NCBI RefSeq assembly: GCF_019145355.1
Contig: NZ_JAHSTY010000001.1
Span: 2,976,001 to 3,040,000 of the forward strand
Direction: 5' to 3'
DNA: 64,000 nt
Source of the DNA: Pseudomonas azadiae
GTDB taxonomy: Bacteria > Pseudomonadota > Gammaproteobacteria > Pseudomonadales > Pseudomonadaceae
The notes under the pieces are model-generated. The model was given only the letters and a program-made list of their open reading frames with translations. It had not been told where the DNA came from and ran no database searches. Positions 17,437-27,102 of this stretch are shown here, piece by piece. The translations under genes were made by a program, and so were the position numbers. Positions within the stretch are counted from its first letter, which is position 1; every line of letters begins with the position of its first letter.

Positions 17437-17727
17437 TCATTTCCATTCGAAGATCTTCCATGACGGAATCAGCATATCCGGCTGGTCAGAGCGGATGAAG
17501 TTCGCGTCGGTTCCGTCCGCGCGGACCAGGAAATACGGTGGCGCACCCTTCGGGGTGACCTTGATTGCGTACAGGAACCCGTTCTGGCGGTACTCCTGGA
17601 TGGTCTTGTCGCCTTCCGTGCGAATGGTCACTTCCGGATCACCCCCAGGCGCATCGTCTGCCGCCATGGCAGCCATCGGAGCGAGTGCAATCAAGCCGGT
17701 CAACAGCAGGCGATTGAATGTACGCAT
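17437..17727 (-). CDS. DUF2782 family periplasmic protein
   Basis: 96 residues. A signal peptide is clear (MRTFNRLLLTGLIALAPMAAMA). The rest is a small beta-rich domain with PEVTIRTEGDKTIQEYRQNG and a Tyr/Pro segment GAPPYFLV, which I recognise as DUF2782. It is usually found beside polA and thrB in pseudomonads. Function unknown. It is divergent from polA with a 74-bp gap, and upstream of thrB, with which it may be co-transcribed. Confidence 0.82.
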   Translation of the reverse strand: MRTFNRLLLTGLIALAPMAAMAADDAPGGDPEVTIRTEGDKTIQEYRQNGFLYAIKVTPKGAPPYFLVRADGTDANFIRSDQPDMLIPSWKIFEWK

Positions 17728-17801
17728 GATAACCTTATCCCTTTGTCGTCATTGGTCCGGCTATTCTAGCGCCTGACCCGCCGAAAAGGTTGATTCTGCT
17801 C

Positions 17802-20597
17802 ATGAGCCACGCACCCCTCGTCCTGGTGGACGGTTCTTCTTATCTGTACCGCGCCTTCCATGCGCTGCCACCGCTGACCACCTCCAAAGGCCTGCCCACC
17901 GGTGCGGTCAAGGGTGTGTTGAACATGCTCAAGAGCCTGCGCAAGCAATACCCGGACAGCCCGTTCGCGGTGGTGTTCGACGCCAAGGGTGGGACCTTTC
18001 GCGATGACATGTACGCCGAATACAAGGCCAACCGCCCAAGCATGCCCGATGACATGCGCCTGCAGATCGAGCCCCTGCACCAGAGCGTGATCGCGCTGGG
18101 CTTCCCGCTGTTGTGCGTCGAAGGCGTGGAGGCCGATGACGTGATCGGCACACTGGCCCGCAGCAGTGCGGCCGCCGACCGTCCGGTGGTGATTTCCACC
18201 GGTGACAAGGACATGGCGCAGCTGGTGGACGGGCACATTACCTTGGTCAACACCATGACCGGTAGCGCAATGGACGTGGAGGGCGTAAAGGAGAAATTCG
18301 GCGTCGCTCCGGAGCAGATCATTGACTATCTGGCGTTGATGGGCGATTCGTCCGACAACATTCCGGGTGTTCCTGGCATCGGCCCGAAAACCGCGTCCGG
18401 CTTGTTGGTCGGTGTCAATGGCGGCCTCAAAGAGCTCTACGAGCAGCTCGATATTGTGCCGACCCTGCCTATTCGCGGCGCCAAGACGTTGCCGGCCAAG
18501 CTTGAGGAACACAAGGAGATGGCGTTCCTTTCCTATCAGTTGGCAACGATCAAGATCGACGTGCCGCTCGATGTTGGCCTGGACGACTTGCACCTGATCG
18601 AGCCGGACCGCGAGAAGCTCCTGGAGCTTTACACCCTGCTGGAATTCAAGAGCTGGTTCGATGAGATCCAGCGCGATGCCAAGCGTATCGAGCTCAAGAC
18701 GCCGCCGACCGTTGCGCCTGCGGCAGAAACGGTCGTTGAGGCTGTCGCGACGGTTGCTGTGGAAACTGTCTACACCACCATCCTCGACCAACCCACGTTT
18801 GACCTTTGGCTGAAGAAGCTCAACGACGCTACATTGTTTGCCTTCGACACCGAGACCACCGGGATCGACGCCCAGAAGGCGCAGTTGGTCGGGGTTTCCT
18901 TCGCCGTGCAGCCCCATGAAGCGGCCTACGTTCCGCTGGCCCATGCCTACGTCGGTGCACCGGAGCAGTTGGACCGCGACACGGTGTTGCTGGCCCTTAA
19001 GCCGCTGCTGGAAGACCCGACCAAGCTCAAGGTTGGCCAACATGCCAAGTTCGACATGAACATCCTGGCCAACTGCGCCATCGGTGGCGACCCGGCTCAG
19101 GGCATTACCCTGCGTGGCATCGCCTTCGACACCATGCTTGAGTCTTATGTACTGAACGCCACCGCAACCCGGCATGACATGGACAGCCTGGCCAAGAAAT
19201 ACCTCGACTATGACACCGTCACTTTCCAGGACATCGCCGGCAAGGGCGCCAAGCAGCTGACCTTCGACCAGATCGCACTGGAGCAGGCCGGGCCTTATGC
19301 AGCGGAAGATGCCGATGTCACCTTGCGCCTGCATCAGGCATTGCACGCGCAACTGGCGGCCTTTCCGAGCCTGGCCAGTGTGCTGACGGACATCGAGATC
19401 CCGTTGGTGCCGGTGCTGGCACGCATCGAGCGCCAGGGGGCGCTGGTCGACAAGGAGCTGTTGGGTATCCAGAGCATCGAGCTGGGCAACAAGATGGTCG
19501 AACTCGAGCGCCAGGCGTTCGAGATCGCCGGCGAGGCGTTCAACCTGGGTTCGCCCAAGCAGCTCGGCGCGATTCTGTACGAAAAGCTTGGCATGCCCGT
19601 GTTGAAAAAAACCGGCAAGGGCCAGGCGTCGACCGCCGAAGAAGTGCTGGCCAAGCTGGCCGAAGATGACTATCCGCTGCCCAAGGTGCTGATGCAGTAC
19701 CGCAGCATGAGTAAGCTCAAAAGTACCTACACCGACCGCCTGCCGGAACAGATCAACCCGCGTACCGGGCGGGTTCATACGTCCTATCACCAGGCGGTGG
19801 CGGCAACGGGGCGTTTGTCGTCCAGTGACCCGAACCTGCAGAACATCCCCGTGCGCACCGCCGAAGGGCGGCGGATCCGCCAAGCGTTCATCGCGCCCAA
19901 GGGTTACAAGCTGTTGGCGGCGGACTACTCGCAGATCGAGTTGCGGATCATGGCGCACCTGTCCAAGGACGAAGGGCTGATGAACGCGTTCCGCCACGAC
20001 CTCGATGTGCACACCGCCACGGCTGCCGAGGTATTCAAGGTCGAATTGGGCGAAGTCACCTCTGATCAGCGCCGCAGCGCCAAGGCGATCAACTTCGGTC
20101 TGATCTATGGGATGGGCGCACAGAAGCTGGGCAAGGACATCGGCGTCGACACCAAGACGGCCAAGGCTTACATCGATGTGTACTTTGCCCGCTATCCCGG
20201 GGTTCGCGAGTACATGGAGCGCACCCGCGCCCAGGCTTCCGATCAGGGCTATGTCGAAACTTTCTTCGGGCGCAGGCTTTACCTGCCCGATATCCACTCC
20301 AACAAGCCGCAGGAGCGCGCGGCCGCGGAACGTACCGCGATCAATGCGCCGATGCAGGGCACGGCGGCGGACATCATCAAGAAAGCCATGGTGCTGGTGG
20401 ATGACTGGCTCACCGAGTCGGGCCTGGATGCCAGGGTTATCCTGCAGGTGCACGATGAACTGGTGCTGGAGGTGCGTGAGGACCTGGTGGCCGACGTCAG
20501 CGCGAAGATTCGCGAGCACATGAGCGCCGCTGCCCAGTTGGACGTGCCGCTGCTGGTGGAGGTGGGCGTGGGTAATAACTGGGACGAGGCACACTGA
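17802..20597 (+). CDS. polA: DNA polymerase I
   Basis: Repair and Okazaki-fragment polymerase. 931 residues with all three domains. 5'-nuclease: about 1-290 ([39 protein letters not shown]). 3'-5' proofreading: about 310-500, active ([21 protein letters not shown]). Polymerase: about 540-931 with motif [16 protein letters not shown]-helix [16 protein letters not shown] and motif [11 protein letters not shown]. The chosen ATG gives [13 protein letters not shown]; a TTG four codons earlier is also open. The ErsA-like sRNA follows. Confidence 0.98.
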   Translation: MSHAPLVLVDGSSYLYRAFHALPPLTTSKGLPTGAVKGVLNMLKSLRKQYPDSPFAVVFDAKGGTFRDDMYAEYKANRPSMPDDMRLQIEPLHQSVIALGFPLLCVEGVEADDVIGTLARSSAAADRPVVISTGDKDMAQLVDGHITLVNTMTGSAMDVEGVKEKFGVAPEQIIDYLALMGDSSDNIPGVPGIGPKTASGLLVGVNGGLKELYEQLDIVPTLPIRGAKTLPAKLEEHKEMAFLSYQLATIKIDVPLDVGLDDLHLIEPDREKLLELYTLLEFKSWFDEIQRDAKRIELKTPPTVAPAAETVVEAVATVAVETVYTTILDQPTFDLWLKKLNDATLFAFDTETTGIDAQKAQLVGVSFAVQPHEAAYVPLAHAYVGAPEQLDRDTVLLALKPLLEDPTKLKVGQHAKFDMNILANCAIGGDPAQGITLRGIAFDTMLESYVLNATATRHDMDSLAKKYLDYDTVTFQDIAGKGAKQLTFDQIALEQAGPYAAEDADVTLRLHQALHAQLAAFPSLASVLTDIEIPLVPVLARIERQGALVDKELLGIQSIELGNKMVELERQAFEIAGEAFNLGSPKQLGAILYEKLGMPVLKKTGKGQASTAEEVLAKLAEDDYPLPKVLMQYRSMSKLKSTYTDRLPEQINPRTGRVHTSYHQAVAATGRLSSSDPNLQNIPVRTAEGRRIRQAFIAPKGYKLLAADYSQIELRIMAHLSKDEGLMNAFRHDLDVHTATAAEVFKVELGEVTSDQRRSAKAINFGLIYGMGAQKLGKDIGVDTKTAKAYIDVYFARYPGVREYMERTRAQASDQGYVETFFGRRLYLPDIHSNKPQERAAAERTAINAPMQGTAADIIKKAMVLVDDWLTESGLDARVILQVHDELVLEVREDLVADVSAKIREHMSAAAQLDVPLLVEVGVGNNWDEAH

Positions 20598-20691
20598 TTA
20601 CAGGTGCTCTGCCACCTCGTCGCGGGGTGGCAGGGGTGGGTTGGTGCAGGATCAGTCTGTCAGTTATTTACAATAGTTTTTGAACCTGCCG

Positions 20692-20719
20692 GAACTTAAC
20701 CTGTGAACTGCTACTCAGA
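20692..20719 (+). promoter_or_regulatory. Sigma22 (AlgU/RpoE)-type promoter for the ErsA-like sRNA
   Basis: GAACTT (20692-20697), a 17-base spacer and TCAGA (20715-20719) fit the known envelope-stress consensus GAACTT-N16/17-TCTGA with one mismatch. Start of transcription expected near 20725. Confidence 0.65.
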
Positions 20720-20724
20720 GTTAC

Positions 20725-20856
20725 TGAATGGGTGGTGAAGCCCTTCAATGCTCCTATGTTGTGTTAAGTGTTGGCAGATATCCAGACCCCGCCCTAGCGG
20801 TTTGGAATTTGAACCCCGGAACTTCCTCTCCCCATAAGAAGTCCGGGGTTTTTTTT
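20725..20856 (+). ncRNA. ersA: ErsA/Spot42-like small RNA
   Basis: The polA-engB gap is where P. aeruginosa encodes ErsA (formerly called spf). Here the block after the sigma22-like promoter begins near GTGAAGCCCTTCAATGCTCC and ends in a strong terminator. The loop of the terminator stem contains a pyrimidine-rich stretch (CTTCCTCTCCCC), a plausible target-pairing site. ErsA is known to act with Hfq on envelope and alginate genes (for example algC, oprD) under AlgU. The 5' end is estimated from the promoter only. algB-kinB in this window belongs to the same alginate circuit. Confidence 0.72.
20812..20856 (+). terminator. Rho-independent terminator of the ErsA-like sRNA
   Basis: AACCCCGGAACTTC pairs with GAAGTCCGGGGTT (one bulged A), followed by a run of eight or more T. 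Confidence 0.9.
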
Positions 20857-20869
20857 GCCCGCAGAAAAG

Positions 20870-21511
20870 TTATTCCGCGAGTTCCGCGCCTTTGTCCGCC
20901 AGTTCCATCCAGCCGGCCAGCACGGTGTATGCGTCTTCCAGGCCCATGCGTTTTGGCGCCGAGAACAGCTGGATGGTGATCGCGTCGCCCCAGCCTTTAC
21001 GAATTTCAGACTGTACTTTGAGCAGGGTGTTCTTTGCGGCACCGTAGGTCAGCTTGTCGGCCTTGGTCAGCAGGATATGCATCGGCATGCCGCTGGCGAC
21101 GGCCCAGTCGAGCATCAGCAGGTCGAAGTCGGTCATCGGATGGCGGATGTCCATCATCAGGATCAGACCCTTCAAGCTCTCCCGACCACCCAGGTAAGCC
21201 TCCAGGTGACGCTGCCAATGCAGCTTCAGCGGGATAGGTACTTTTGCATAACCGTAGCCCGGCAGGTCGACCAGACGCCGATCATCGTCTAGCTTGAAGA
21301 AGTTGAGGAGCTGTGTGCGACCCGGTGTTTTCGAGGTGCGGGCCAGGCTGGCGTGAGTCAGGGTGTTCAGTGCGCTGGACTTACCGGCATTGGAACGACC
21401 GGCAAAGGCGACTTCAAAGCCTTCGTCATCGGGGCATTGGTCAACTTTGGCGGCGCTGAGCATGAACGTGGACTGTTGGCACAGGCCGAGGATGGGATTC
21501 TTGAGTTGCAT
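20870..21511 (-). CDS. engB: Ribosome biogenesis GTPase EngB/YihA/YsxC
   Basis: Small GTPase needed for ribosome (50S) assembly. 213 residues with G1 [10 protein letters not shown]2-region [10 protein letters not shown]3 DLPGYGYAK and G4 TKAD. Typical EngB N-terminus includes [25 protein letters not shown]. The ATG of MQLKNPIL is chosen because a 42-residue upstream frame has no family resemblance. Convergent with the ErsA-like sRNA, whose terminator ends 14 bases from the stop. Confidence 0.95.
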   Translation of the reverse strand: MQLKNPILGLCQQSTFMLSAAKVDQCPDDEGFEVAFAGRSNAGKSSALNTLTHASLARTSKTPGRTQLLNFFKLDDDRRLVDLPGYGYAKVPIPLKLHWQRHLEAYLGGRESLKGLILMMDIRHPMTDFDLLMLDWAVASGMPMHILLTKADKLTYGAAKNTLLKVQSEIRKGWGDAITIQLFSAPKRMGLEDAYTVLAGWMELADKGAELAE

Positions 21512-21691
21512 GAGTTTTCCGATGTGGGCGGTGCCGAGAAAGGGTGCGGCAAGCGGTGTCGTTTCCGTTTCAGTAGCGCCAGTATATAATGCCGCAGATT
21601 TTGTGTGTGCTTTGTCCCAGCGAAGGATGAGGTTCACGGGAGCGAAAGACCTTTATTGCGCATTAGAACGCAAAACGCTCTCAAGCCCTGA

Positions 21692-21823
21692 ATTGATCGA
21701 CACATGATCAAGTGGTTGCCCCAGGGTTTCAAGGCAATGCCGCCGCGTGGTTTGTGCAAGGACTGCAGTACTGAGGATTACCAGGCCATCGTTGAGTGGG
21801 TGGTGAGTAAACCCGGTAGATAA
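21692..21823 (+). pseudogene. C-terminal remnant of a small c-type cytochrome (PA5491-like)
   Basis: The frame reads IKWLPQGFKAMPPRGLCKDC then STEDYQAIVEWVVSKPGR and stop. QGFKAMPPRGLCKDCS is the heme-binding C-terminal signature of cytochrome c5-type proteins (methionine ligand in the MPP segment). No CxxCH heme site is found upstream: the frame is closed 12 bases before the ATG. So only the last 39 residues remain after the ATG at 21704. As I remember, an intact cytochrome gene sits at this place before cc4 in P. aeruginosa. The simplest reading is an internal deletion; expression as a tiny peptide is unlikely. Confidence 0.65.
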
Positions 21824-21857
21824 CTCTTAAACCCCTTAGCCGTAGTTGGATTAGCTG

Positions 21858-22484
21858 ATGAACAAACTGATCGTGAGTCTGCTGTTGACCTTGGGCATCA
21901 CAGGCGCTGGCGTCGCTGCAGAGGGCCCCCTGAAAGGTGACGCCACTGCCGGTCAAGCGAAGGCCGCCGTATGTGGTGCCTGCCATGGGCCGGATGGTAA
22001 CAGTCCGGCACCGAACTTCCCCAAACTGGCCGGCCAGGGCGAGCGTTACCTGACCAAGCAGATGCAGGATATCAAAAGCGGCAAGCGTACAGTCCTGGAA
22101 ATGACGGGCTTGCTGACCAACACCAACGATCAGGACATGGCGGATATCGCGGCGTACTTCGCCAGCCAGAAAGGCAGCGTGGGAGCTGCCGATCCGAAAC
22201 TTGTGGCTCGCGGAGAGAAACTGTTCCGCGGCGGCGACCTGGAAAAAGGCCTGCCTGCCTGCACCGGTTGCCATTCGCCAAACGGCGCCGGTATCGCCGC
22301 CGCGGGCTTCCCCCACCTGAGTGGCCAGCACGCCACCTACATCGCCAAGCAGTTGACCGATTTCCGTAAGGAAGAGGCCGGGCGAGCCAACGATGGCGAT
22401 GCGATGATCATGCGCACGATCGCCCGCAAGCTCAGTGATGAAGACATCGCAGCCGTCTCCAGCTACATCCAGGGTCTGCACTGA
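21858..22484 (+). CDS. Diheme cytochrome c4
   Basis: Periplasmic electron carrier, a likely donor to terminal oxidases. 208 residues: signal peptide to about VAA (residue 20), then two class I cytochrome domains. Heme sites are CGACH and CTGCH; the Met ligands are expected in the MTGLLTNTND and AMIMRTIA regions. This internal duplication is diagnostic of cytochrome c4. In Azotobacter and Pseudomonas cc4 feeds oxidases, so it may work with the cta oxidase here (inference). dsbA follows and its product can oxidise such secreted proteins. Confidence 0.95.
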   Translation: MNKLIVSLLLTLGITGAGVAAEGPLKGDATAGQAKAAVCGACHGPDGNSPAPNFPKLAGQGERYLTKQMQDIKSGKRTVLEMTGLLTNTNDQDMADIAAYFASQKGSVGAADPKLVARGEKLFRGGDLEKGLPACTGCHSPNGAGIAAAGFPHLSGQHATYIAKQLTDFRKEEAGRANDGDAMIMRTIARKLSDEDIAAVSSYIQGLH

Positions 22485-22530
22485 GGTGGGCGCGACGTTA
22501 ACACTCGATTAATCCAGTGATGCAAGCATA

Positions 22531-22558
22531 AAAAGGGTGGCCCGGGCCGCCCTTTTTT
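22531..22558 (+). terminator. Terminator after cytochrome c4
   Basis: AAAGGGTGGC pairs with GCCGCCCTTT (one G-U), loop CCGGG, followed by TTTT. Confidence 0.85.
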
Positions 22559-22653
22559 GTGGCCGGTGCCGTTACACTAACGAACTCATGCCCGCGTAGA
22601 CCTGTCACAACAAAAGGTCGCGTGAGGCGACTTTATTTGTCCAGGAGTAAAGC

Positions 22654-23289
22654 ATGCGTAATCTGATCCTCAGCGCCGCTCTCGTCACTGCCAGCCTCTT
22701 CGGCATGACCGCACAAGCTGCCGACGTGCCGCTTGAAGCCGGTAAAACCTACGTTGAATTGGCCAACCCGGTTCCGGTTTCGGTGCCTGGCAAGATCGAA
22801 GTGGTGGAGCTGTTCTGGTACGGCTGCCCGCATTGCTACGCCTTTGAGCCGACGATCAACCCATGGGTTGAGAAACTGCCCAAGGATGTGAACTTCAAAC
22901 GTATCCCGGCCATGTTCGGTGGCCCGTGGGATGCCCACGGCCAATTGTTCCTGACCCTGGAAGCCATGGGCGTAGAGCACAAGGTGCACAACGCCGTATT
23001 CAACGCGATCCAGAAAGAAGGCAAGCGCCTGACCAAGCCGGACGAGATGGCTGACTTCGTCGCCACCCAGGGCGTGGACAAGGAAAAATTCCTGGCCACC
23101 TTCAACTCCTTCGCAATCCAGGGCCAGATCAAGCAGGCCAAGGAACTGGCGCAGAAGTATGGCGTGCAAGGCGTACCGACCATGATCGTCAACGGCAAGT
23201 ACCGTTTCGACCTGGGCACTACCGGTGGCCCCGAGGCGACCCTCAATGTTGCTGACCAGTTGATCGCCAAAGAGCGCGCAGCCAAGTAA
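22654..23289 (+). CDS. dsbA: Thiol:disulfide interchange protein DsbA
   Basis: Periplasmic oxidase that forms disulfide bonds. 211 residues: signal peptide MRNLILSAALVTASLFGMTA to about QA, then a thioredoxin fold with helical insert. Active site Cys58-Pro-His-Cys61 in FWYGCPHCYAF and cis-Pro in GVQGVPTMIVNG. A spaced AGGAG lies upstream of the ATG. The next gene starts 10 bases after the stop. Confidence 0.96.
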   Translation: MRNLILSAALVTASLFGMTAQAADVPLEAGKTYVELANPVPVSVPGKIEVVELFWYGCPHCYAFEPTINPWVEKLPKDVNFKRIPAMFGGPWDAHGQLFLTLEAMGVEHKVHNAVFNAIQKEGKRLTKPDEMADFVATQGVDKEKFLATFNSFAIQGQIKQAKELAQKYGVQGVPTMIVNGKYRFDLGTTGGPEATLNVADQLIAKERAAK

Positions 23290-23299
23290 GGGGCCTGTC

Positions 23300-24178
23300 A
23301 TGCGACGCTGGGGTACCGAACGTGTGGTTGGCCTGCATGATCCGCAGGTCAACGAGCATCACCTGGAAACCACAGGCCTGCCGCCGGACAGCCGCCTGCG
23401 CCTGCTGAGCTTCAATATTCAGGTAGGCATCAGTACCGAGAAGTATCGGCACTACCTCACCCGTGGCTGGCAGCATTTGCTGCCCCACAATGGGCGTGCC
23501 GGCAACCTGCAAAAAATCGGCAACCTGTTGCACGACTTTGACCTTGTCGCGCTGCAGGAAGCCGACGGCGGCAGCATGCGCTCCGGTTACATCAACCAGG
23601 TGGAGCATCTGGCTCAGCTGGGCGCCTTCCCGTATTGGTACCAACAACTCAATCGCAACCTCGGGCGCCTGGCCCAGCACAGCAATGGCGTGCTCAGCCG
23701 CTTGAAACCCTCCGCTATCGAAGACCATCCGCTGCCTGGCCCCAAGGGGCGGGGTGCGATCCTCGTGCGGTTTGGCGAAGGCCCGGAGGCCCTGGTAGTG
23801 GTGATGATGCATCTGGCGTTGGGTGCACGCACCCGCACGATGCAACTGGCCTACATCCGCGAGCTGATTGGCAATTACAAACACCAGGTGCTGATGGGCG
23901 ACATGAACACCCACGCCAGCGACCTGTTGCTCAATTCTCCGTTGCGCGACCTCGGGCTGTTGGCGCCGCAAGCCGAAGCCACGTTCCCAAGCTGGCGCCC
24001 GCAACGCTGTCTTGACCATATCCTGCTCAGCCCTACCCTCACCCTCGAGAGTGTGCAGGTGCTGGCGCAGCCCATCTCCGACCACCTGCCGGTCGCTGTA
24101 GAGATTCGTCTGCCGGGTTCGCTCACGGCTGATGCATTGCCCGCGTTGAGCCCAGGCACCGGCGGACCTCTTGCATGA
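23300..24178 (+). CDS. Endonuclease/exonuclease/phosphatase family protein
   Basis: DNase I-like metal-dependent hydrolase; substrate unknown. 292 residues, no signal peptide. Motifs of the fold in order: LLSFNIQVG (Asn), LQEADGG (catalytic Glu), LVVVMMHLALG, MGDMNTH (Asp/Asn), LDHILLS and SDHLPV (catalytic Asp-His near residue 270). Follows dsbA by 10 bases. The stop overlaps the start of the diguanylate cyclase gene (ATGA), so the two are translated together, as seen in other pseudomonads. Phosphodiester or phospholipid substrates are possible. Confidence 0.9.
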   Translation: MRRWGTERVVGLHDPQVNEHHLETTGLPPDSRLRLLSFNIQVGISTEKYRHYLTRGWQHLLPHNGRAGNLQKIGNLLHDFDLVALQEADGGSMRSGYINQVEHLAQLGAFPYWYQQLNRNLGRLAQHSNGVLSRLKPSAIEDHPLPGPKGRGAILVRFGEGPEALVVVMMHLALGARTRTMQLAYIRELIGNYKHQVLMGDMNTHASDLLLNSPLRDLGLLAPQAEATFPSWRPQRCLDHILLSPTLTLESVQVLAQPISDHLPVAVEIRLPGSLTADALPALSPGTGGPLA

Positions 24179-26238
24179 GCGACGACGCCCAGCGCTGGAA
24201 AGAGAAATACCTTAAAAGCATCGAGCAGCAAGAAAAGCTCGAACGCCGCTGGGCCGCCCGCCTCGACCTGCTGCGTCGCGGGCTGGTGCGCAGCACGCTG
24301 GCTGCTGAAGGCACCGACCTGGCGGTAGACCAATGCATGAAGGAAATGCGTGATGTCGTGCGCACGGATGATATGGACGCCGCCCTCGCCGCTTTGCTGC
24401 CGCGCCTGGAAAAGGCCGTGCTGGATTCGGAACAGCGCCGCGAGACTCGCATCGACCAGATGAGTACCGCGCTGACGTCCCTGGTTACACAGCTGCAAAA
24501 GCTGCCATTACCCCGCGAGGTCGCCCGACCGCTGAAGACCTTCGCCAAGCAGTTGGACGGGCGTGTCGGCCAGGCGCGCGAGATGCCCTTGTTGCTCAGC
24601 GAATTGAGCGGCTTGCAGGGCCAGGCGCTGGACAACCTGGAGCCGGACGGCGAAACCACGCGCCCAGGTCCGGGGCTCTTGCAGCGTCTGTTTGGTACCA
24701 AGGAAGTCTCGAATGAGGCGGTGACCAATGAGCCTGCGCCCGGCCCGGTACCACAAGCGCTTGTGGCCAAGCCTGCCGCCGCACCGGACGCCGAGGCTGC
24801 ACCGCCCGAGCAGTCGCAAGAGCTGACGCAAGCCTTGCGCGCCTTTGCGCCGCAGCCTGAAGTGGTAGCCCCGGCAGCCGAGCCAGCTTCGCCCGCAAGA
24901 CCTGCCGAAAGCGCCAGTGAAACCTTTGTCTATGAAGCCCCGGCGCAGGCAGCGCCTGTTGATGCGCCACTGGCGCATGTCGAACCTGAACCTGCGGCAC
25001 AAGAGCCAGCACCGGAAAGTGCCCTCGCCGCCTTTATTGAAACGCCTGAAACGCCTGAAGTGCCAGTCGAAGTACTGAATGAGACGGTCATTGGCAGCCT
25101 GTCGCTCCCACCTGTGCTGGATGCCGAGGAGCCGGACCCTGATGAATTGCAATCGGACGGTCCCTATTCCTTACCCGACTCGCCGGAGCCGTCCTACAGC
25201 TCCGTGGCCAAGCACATCGAAGACACCCTGCTCGGCCTGCTGGACGAACTGGGGTTGCCTGAGCGCCATCGACCCCAGGCCGAAGCCATGCGTGAGCGCC
25301 TTGCCCACGGGCTGAACTGGTACGAGCTGCTGCCCATCCTCGACGACCTGGCCGTCTTGATGCTGGCGATCACCGACAGCGGCCAGCATGAGTTCGAGGC
25401 TTACCTCAAGCAGCTTAACGAGCGTCTCGAAGCGTTCCAGGGGCATCTGCAGGTCGCCAGCGATGGTCATGCCGATAGCCGTTCCGCGGCTCGGGAGCTG
25501 GACACGCAAATCCGCGAACAAGTCGACGGCCTGCAAAGCAGCGTGCAGGAAGCCGCCGACCTGGACAGCCTCAAGCACGTACTGGAAAGCCACCTGGAAG
25601 GCCTGCTGGGCACCATGGATGAGCATCAGCAGCAGCGCGACCAACGCGAGCAGGAAACGGCGGCGCGCTTGAAGGGTCTGGCCGAGCGCGTTGCCAATAT
25701 GGAACAGGAAGCCCAGGGCTACCGCGATCACTTGGAGGTGCAACGCCAGAAGGCCCTGATCGATCCGCTCACCGGGCTGCCGAACCGCGCAGCCTGGAGC
25801 GAGCGCCTCGATCAGGAGGTCAATACCTGGCACCAGCGTGGTAACAACCTATCGCTGGCGATGTTGGACCTGGATCATTTCAAGCGCATCAACGATGGCT
25901 ACGGTCATCTGGCGGGTGACAAAGTGCTGAAGATCATCGCCAACGTGTTGCACAAACGCCTGCGCCCCAGCGACTTCATTGCGCGCTTTGGCGGTGAAGA
26001 GTTTGTACTGCTCATGCCTGACTCGTCCTTGACGCAGGCGCTGGCGGCGGGTGAGGCGTTGCGCGCAGCCATTGAAGCGTGCCCGTTTCACTTCAAGGGC
26101 GAGCCAGTGACGATCACCGTGTCCATGGGCGTGGCGCAGTTGGAGCCGGGCGAGCGCAGTGATCTGGCGCTCAAGCGTGCGGATGCGGCGTTGTACCGGG
26201 CCAAGGCCGCGGGGCGCAATCAGGTGCAAGCCGCTTGA
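24175..26238 (+). CDS. Diguanylate cyclase with C-terminal GGEEF domain (DgcH-like)
   Basis: Makes c-di-GMP. 687 residues, no clear membrane span, so probably cytoplasmic. The N-terminal third is helical (about 1-150), then an Ala/Pro/Glu-rich linker (about 170-320), then a helical segment with coiled coil (about 340-510). The GGDEF domain follows: DPLTGLPNRAAW, LDLDHFKRINDGYGHLAGD, active site RFGGEEF near residue 605. An inhibitory I-site RPSD lies five residues before it, so product inhibition is likely. Resembles PA5487 (dgcH) of P. aeruginosa by position. The sensor input is unknown. Confidence 0.93.
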   Translation: MSDDAQRWKEKYLKSIEQQEKLERRWAARLDLLRRGLVRSTLAAEGTDLAVDQCMKEMRDVVRTDDMDAALAALLPRLEKAVLDSEQRRETRIDQMSTALTSLVTQLQKLPLPREVARPLKTFAKQLDGRVGQAREMPLLLSELSGLQGQALDNLEPDGETTRPGPGLLQRLFGTKEVSNEAVTNEPAPGPVPQALVAKPAAAPDAEAAPPEQSQELTQALRAFAPQPEVVAPAAEPASPARPAESASETFVYEAPAQAAPVDAPLAHVEPEPAAQEPAPESALAAFIETPETPEVPVEVLNETVIGSLSLPPVLDAEEPDPDELQSDGPYSLPDSPEPSYSSVAKHIEDTLLGLLDELGLPERHRPQAEAMRERLAHGLNWYELLPILDDLAVLMLAITDSGQHEFEAYLKQLNERLEAFQGHLQVASDGHADSRSAARELDTQIREQVDGLQSSVQEAADLDSLKHVLESHLEGLLGTMDEHQQQRDQREQETAARLKGLAERVANMEQEAQGYRDHLEVQRQKALIDPLTGLPNRAAWSERLDQEVNTWHQRGNNLSLAMLDLDHFKRINDGYGHLAGDKVLKIIANVLHKRLRPSDFIARFGGEEFVLLMPDSSLTQALAAGEALRAAIEACPFHFKGEPVTITVSMGVAQLEPGERSDLALKRADAALYRAKAAGRNQVQAA

Positions 26239-26325
26239 GAGGCGTTCCTTTGTGCAATTTGCCCGCTCGTTCACGGTCGTTACGTTACACTGTTGCATTA
26301 TCGTCTTAGCGTAATGTCTTCCGCC

Positions 26326-27102
26326 ATGAAATCCTTGTATGTCGCCTTTGTGTTTCTTCTGCTTGCAGGCTGCGCCAGCGGGCCGCGCCTGGACACCCAT
26401 CATCCGTCGGTGAATCACGATAACCGTGTGCAGTTCGTGATCGTCCATTACACCTCGGCCGACCTTGAACGCTCCCTGGCCTTGCTCACCCACGGGCAGG
26501 TCAGCAGCCATTACCTGATCGGCGACGACGCCGGCGCCACTATCTATAAGTTGGTGGACGAGAGCCAGCGCGCCTGGCACGCCGGCGAAAGCGAGTGGAC
26601 GGGCCGCACCTGGCTCAACTCCAGCTCCATCGGTATCGAGATCGTGAACCCCGGCTACAAGGACACGCCGACTGGCCGCCTGTGGTATCCGTATTCTGAA
26701 GCGCAGGTGAAATCCCTGGTGGTATTGCTCAAGGACATCAGCCAGCGCAACGGCATCGACCCGAAGAACATCATTGGCCACAGTGATATCGCGCCGCTGC
26801 GCAAGCTCGACCCAGGCCCCTTGTTCCCGTGGAAGCGCCTTGCCGCTGAAGGGCTGGGCGTTTGGCCGGATGCCCAAGCGGTTGCTCGTTTCCAGGTGCA
26901 ATATGCCAGCGAGCTGCCGAGCATCACCTGGTTCCAGGAAGAATTGGCGCGCTTGGGCTATCAGACGCCCCAGACCGGCGAGTTGGACGTGGCCACGCGT
27001 CATGTGATTGCAGCGTTCCAGATGCATTTCCGGCCGTCGCTGTTTGATGGTACGCCCGATGCGGAAAGTGCCGCGATCCTGCGTGCGTTGAACCGGCGTT
27101 AG
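26326..27102 (+). CDS. N-acetylmuramoyl-L-alanine amidase, AmpDh2-like lipoprotein
   Basis: Zinc amidase of the AmpD/amidase_2 family acting on peptidoglycan or muropeptides. About 258 residues: lipobox LLAGC after a short signal (MKSLYVAFVFLLLAGC), catalytic domain, then a C-terminal peptidoglycan-binding-like helical domain (about 185-258). Predicted zinc ligands are His in VIVHYTSA, and His and Asp in GHSDIAPLRKLDPGP. In P. aeruginosa AmpDh2 is outer-membrane-anchored and contributes to beta-lactamase regulation. Starts at 26314 and 26293 are also open; the chosen one gives the best lipoprotein signal. The stop overlaps the convergent kinB stop. Confidence 0.9.
   Translation: MKSLYVAFVFLLLAGCASGPRLDTHHPSVNHDNRVQFVIVHYTSADLERSLALLTHGQVSSHYLIGDDAGATIYKLVDESQRAWHAGESEWTGRTWLNSSSIGIEIVNPGYKDTPTGRLWYPYSEAQVKSLVVLLKDISQRNGIDPKNIIGHSDIAPLRKLDPGPLFPWKRLAAEGLGVWPDAQAVARFQVQYASELPSITWFQEELARLGYQTPQTGELDVATRHVIAAFQMHFRPSLFDGTPDAESAAILRALNRR

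Noticed and set aside
17766..20594. Open frame of 942 codons on the minus strand opposite polA
   Set aside because: Same reason: polA is complete and unmistakable; the antisense translation is of low complexity (His, Gln, Arg, Val) and resembles nothing.
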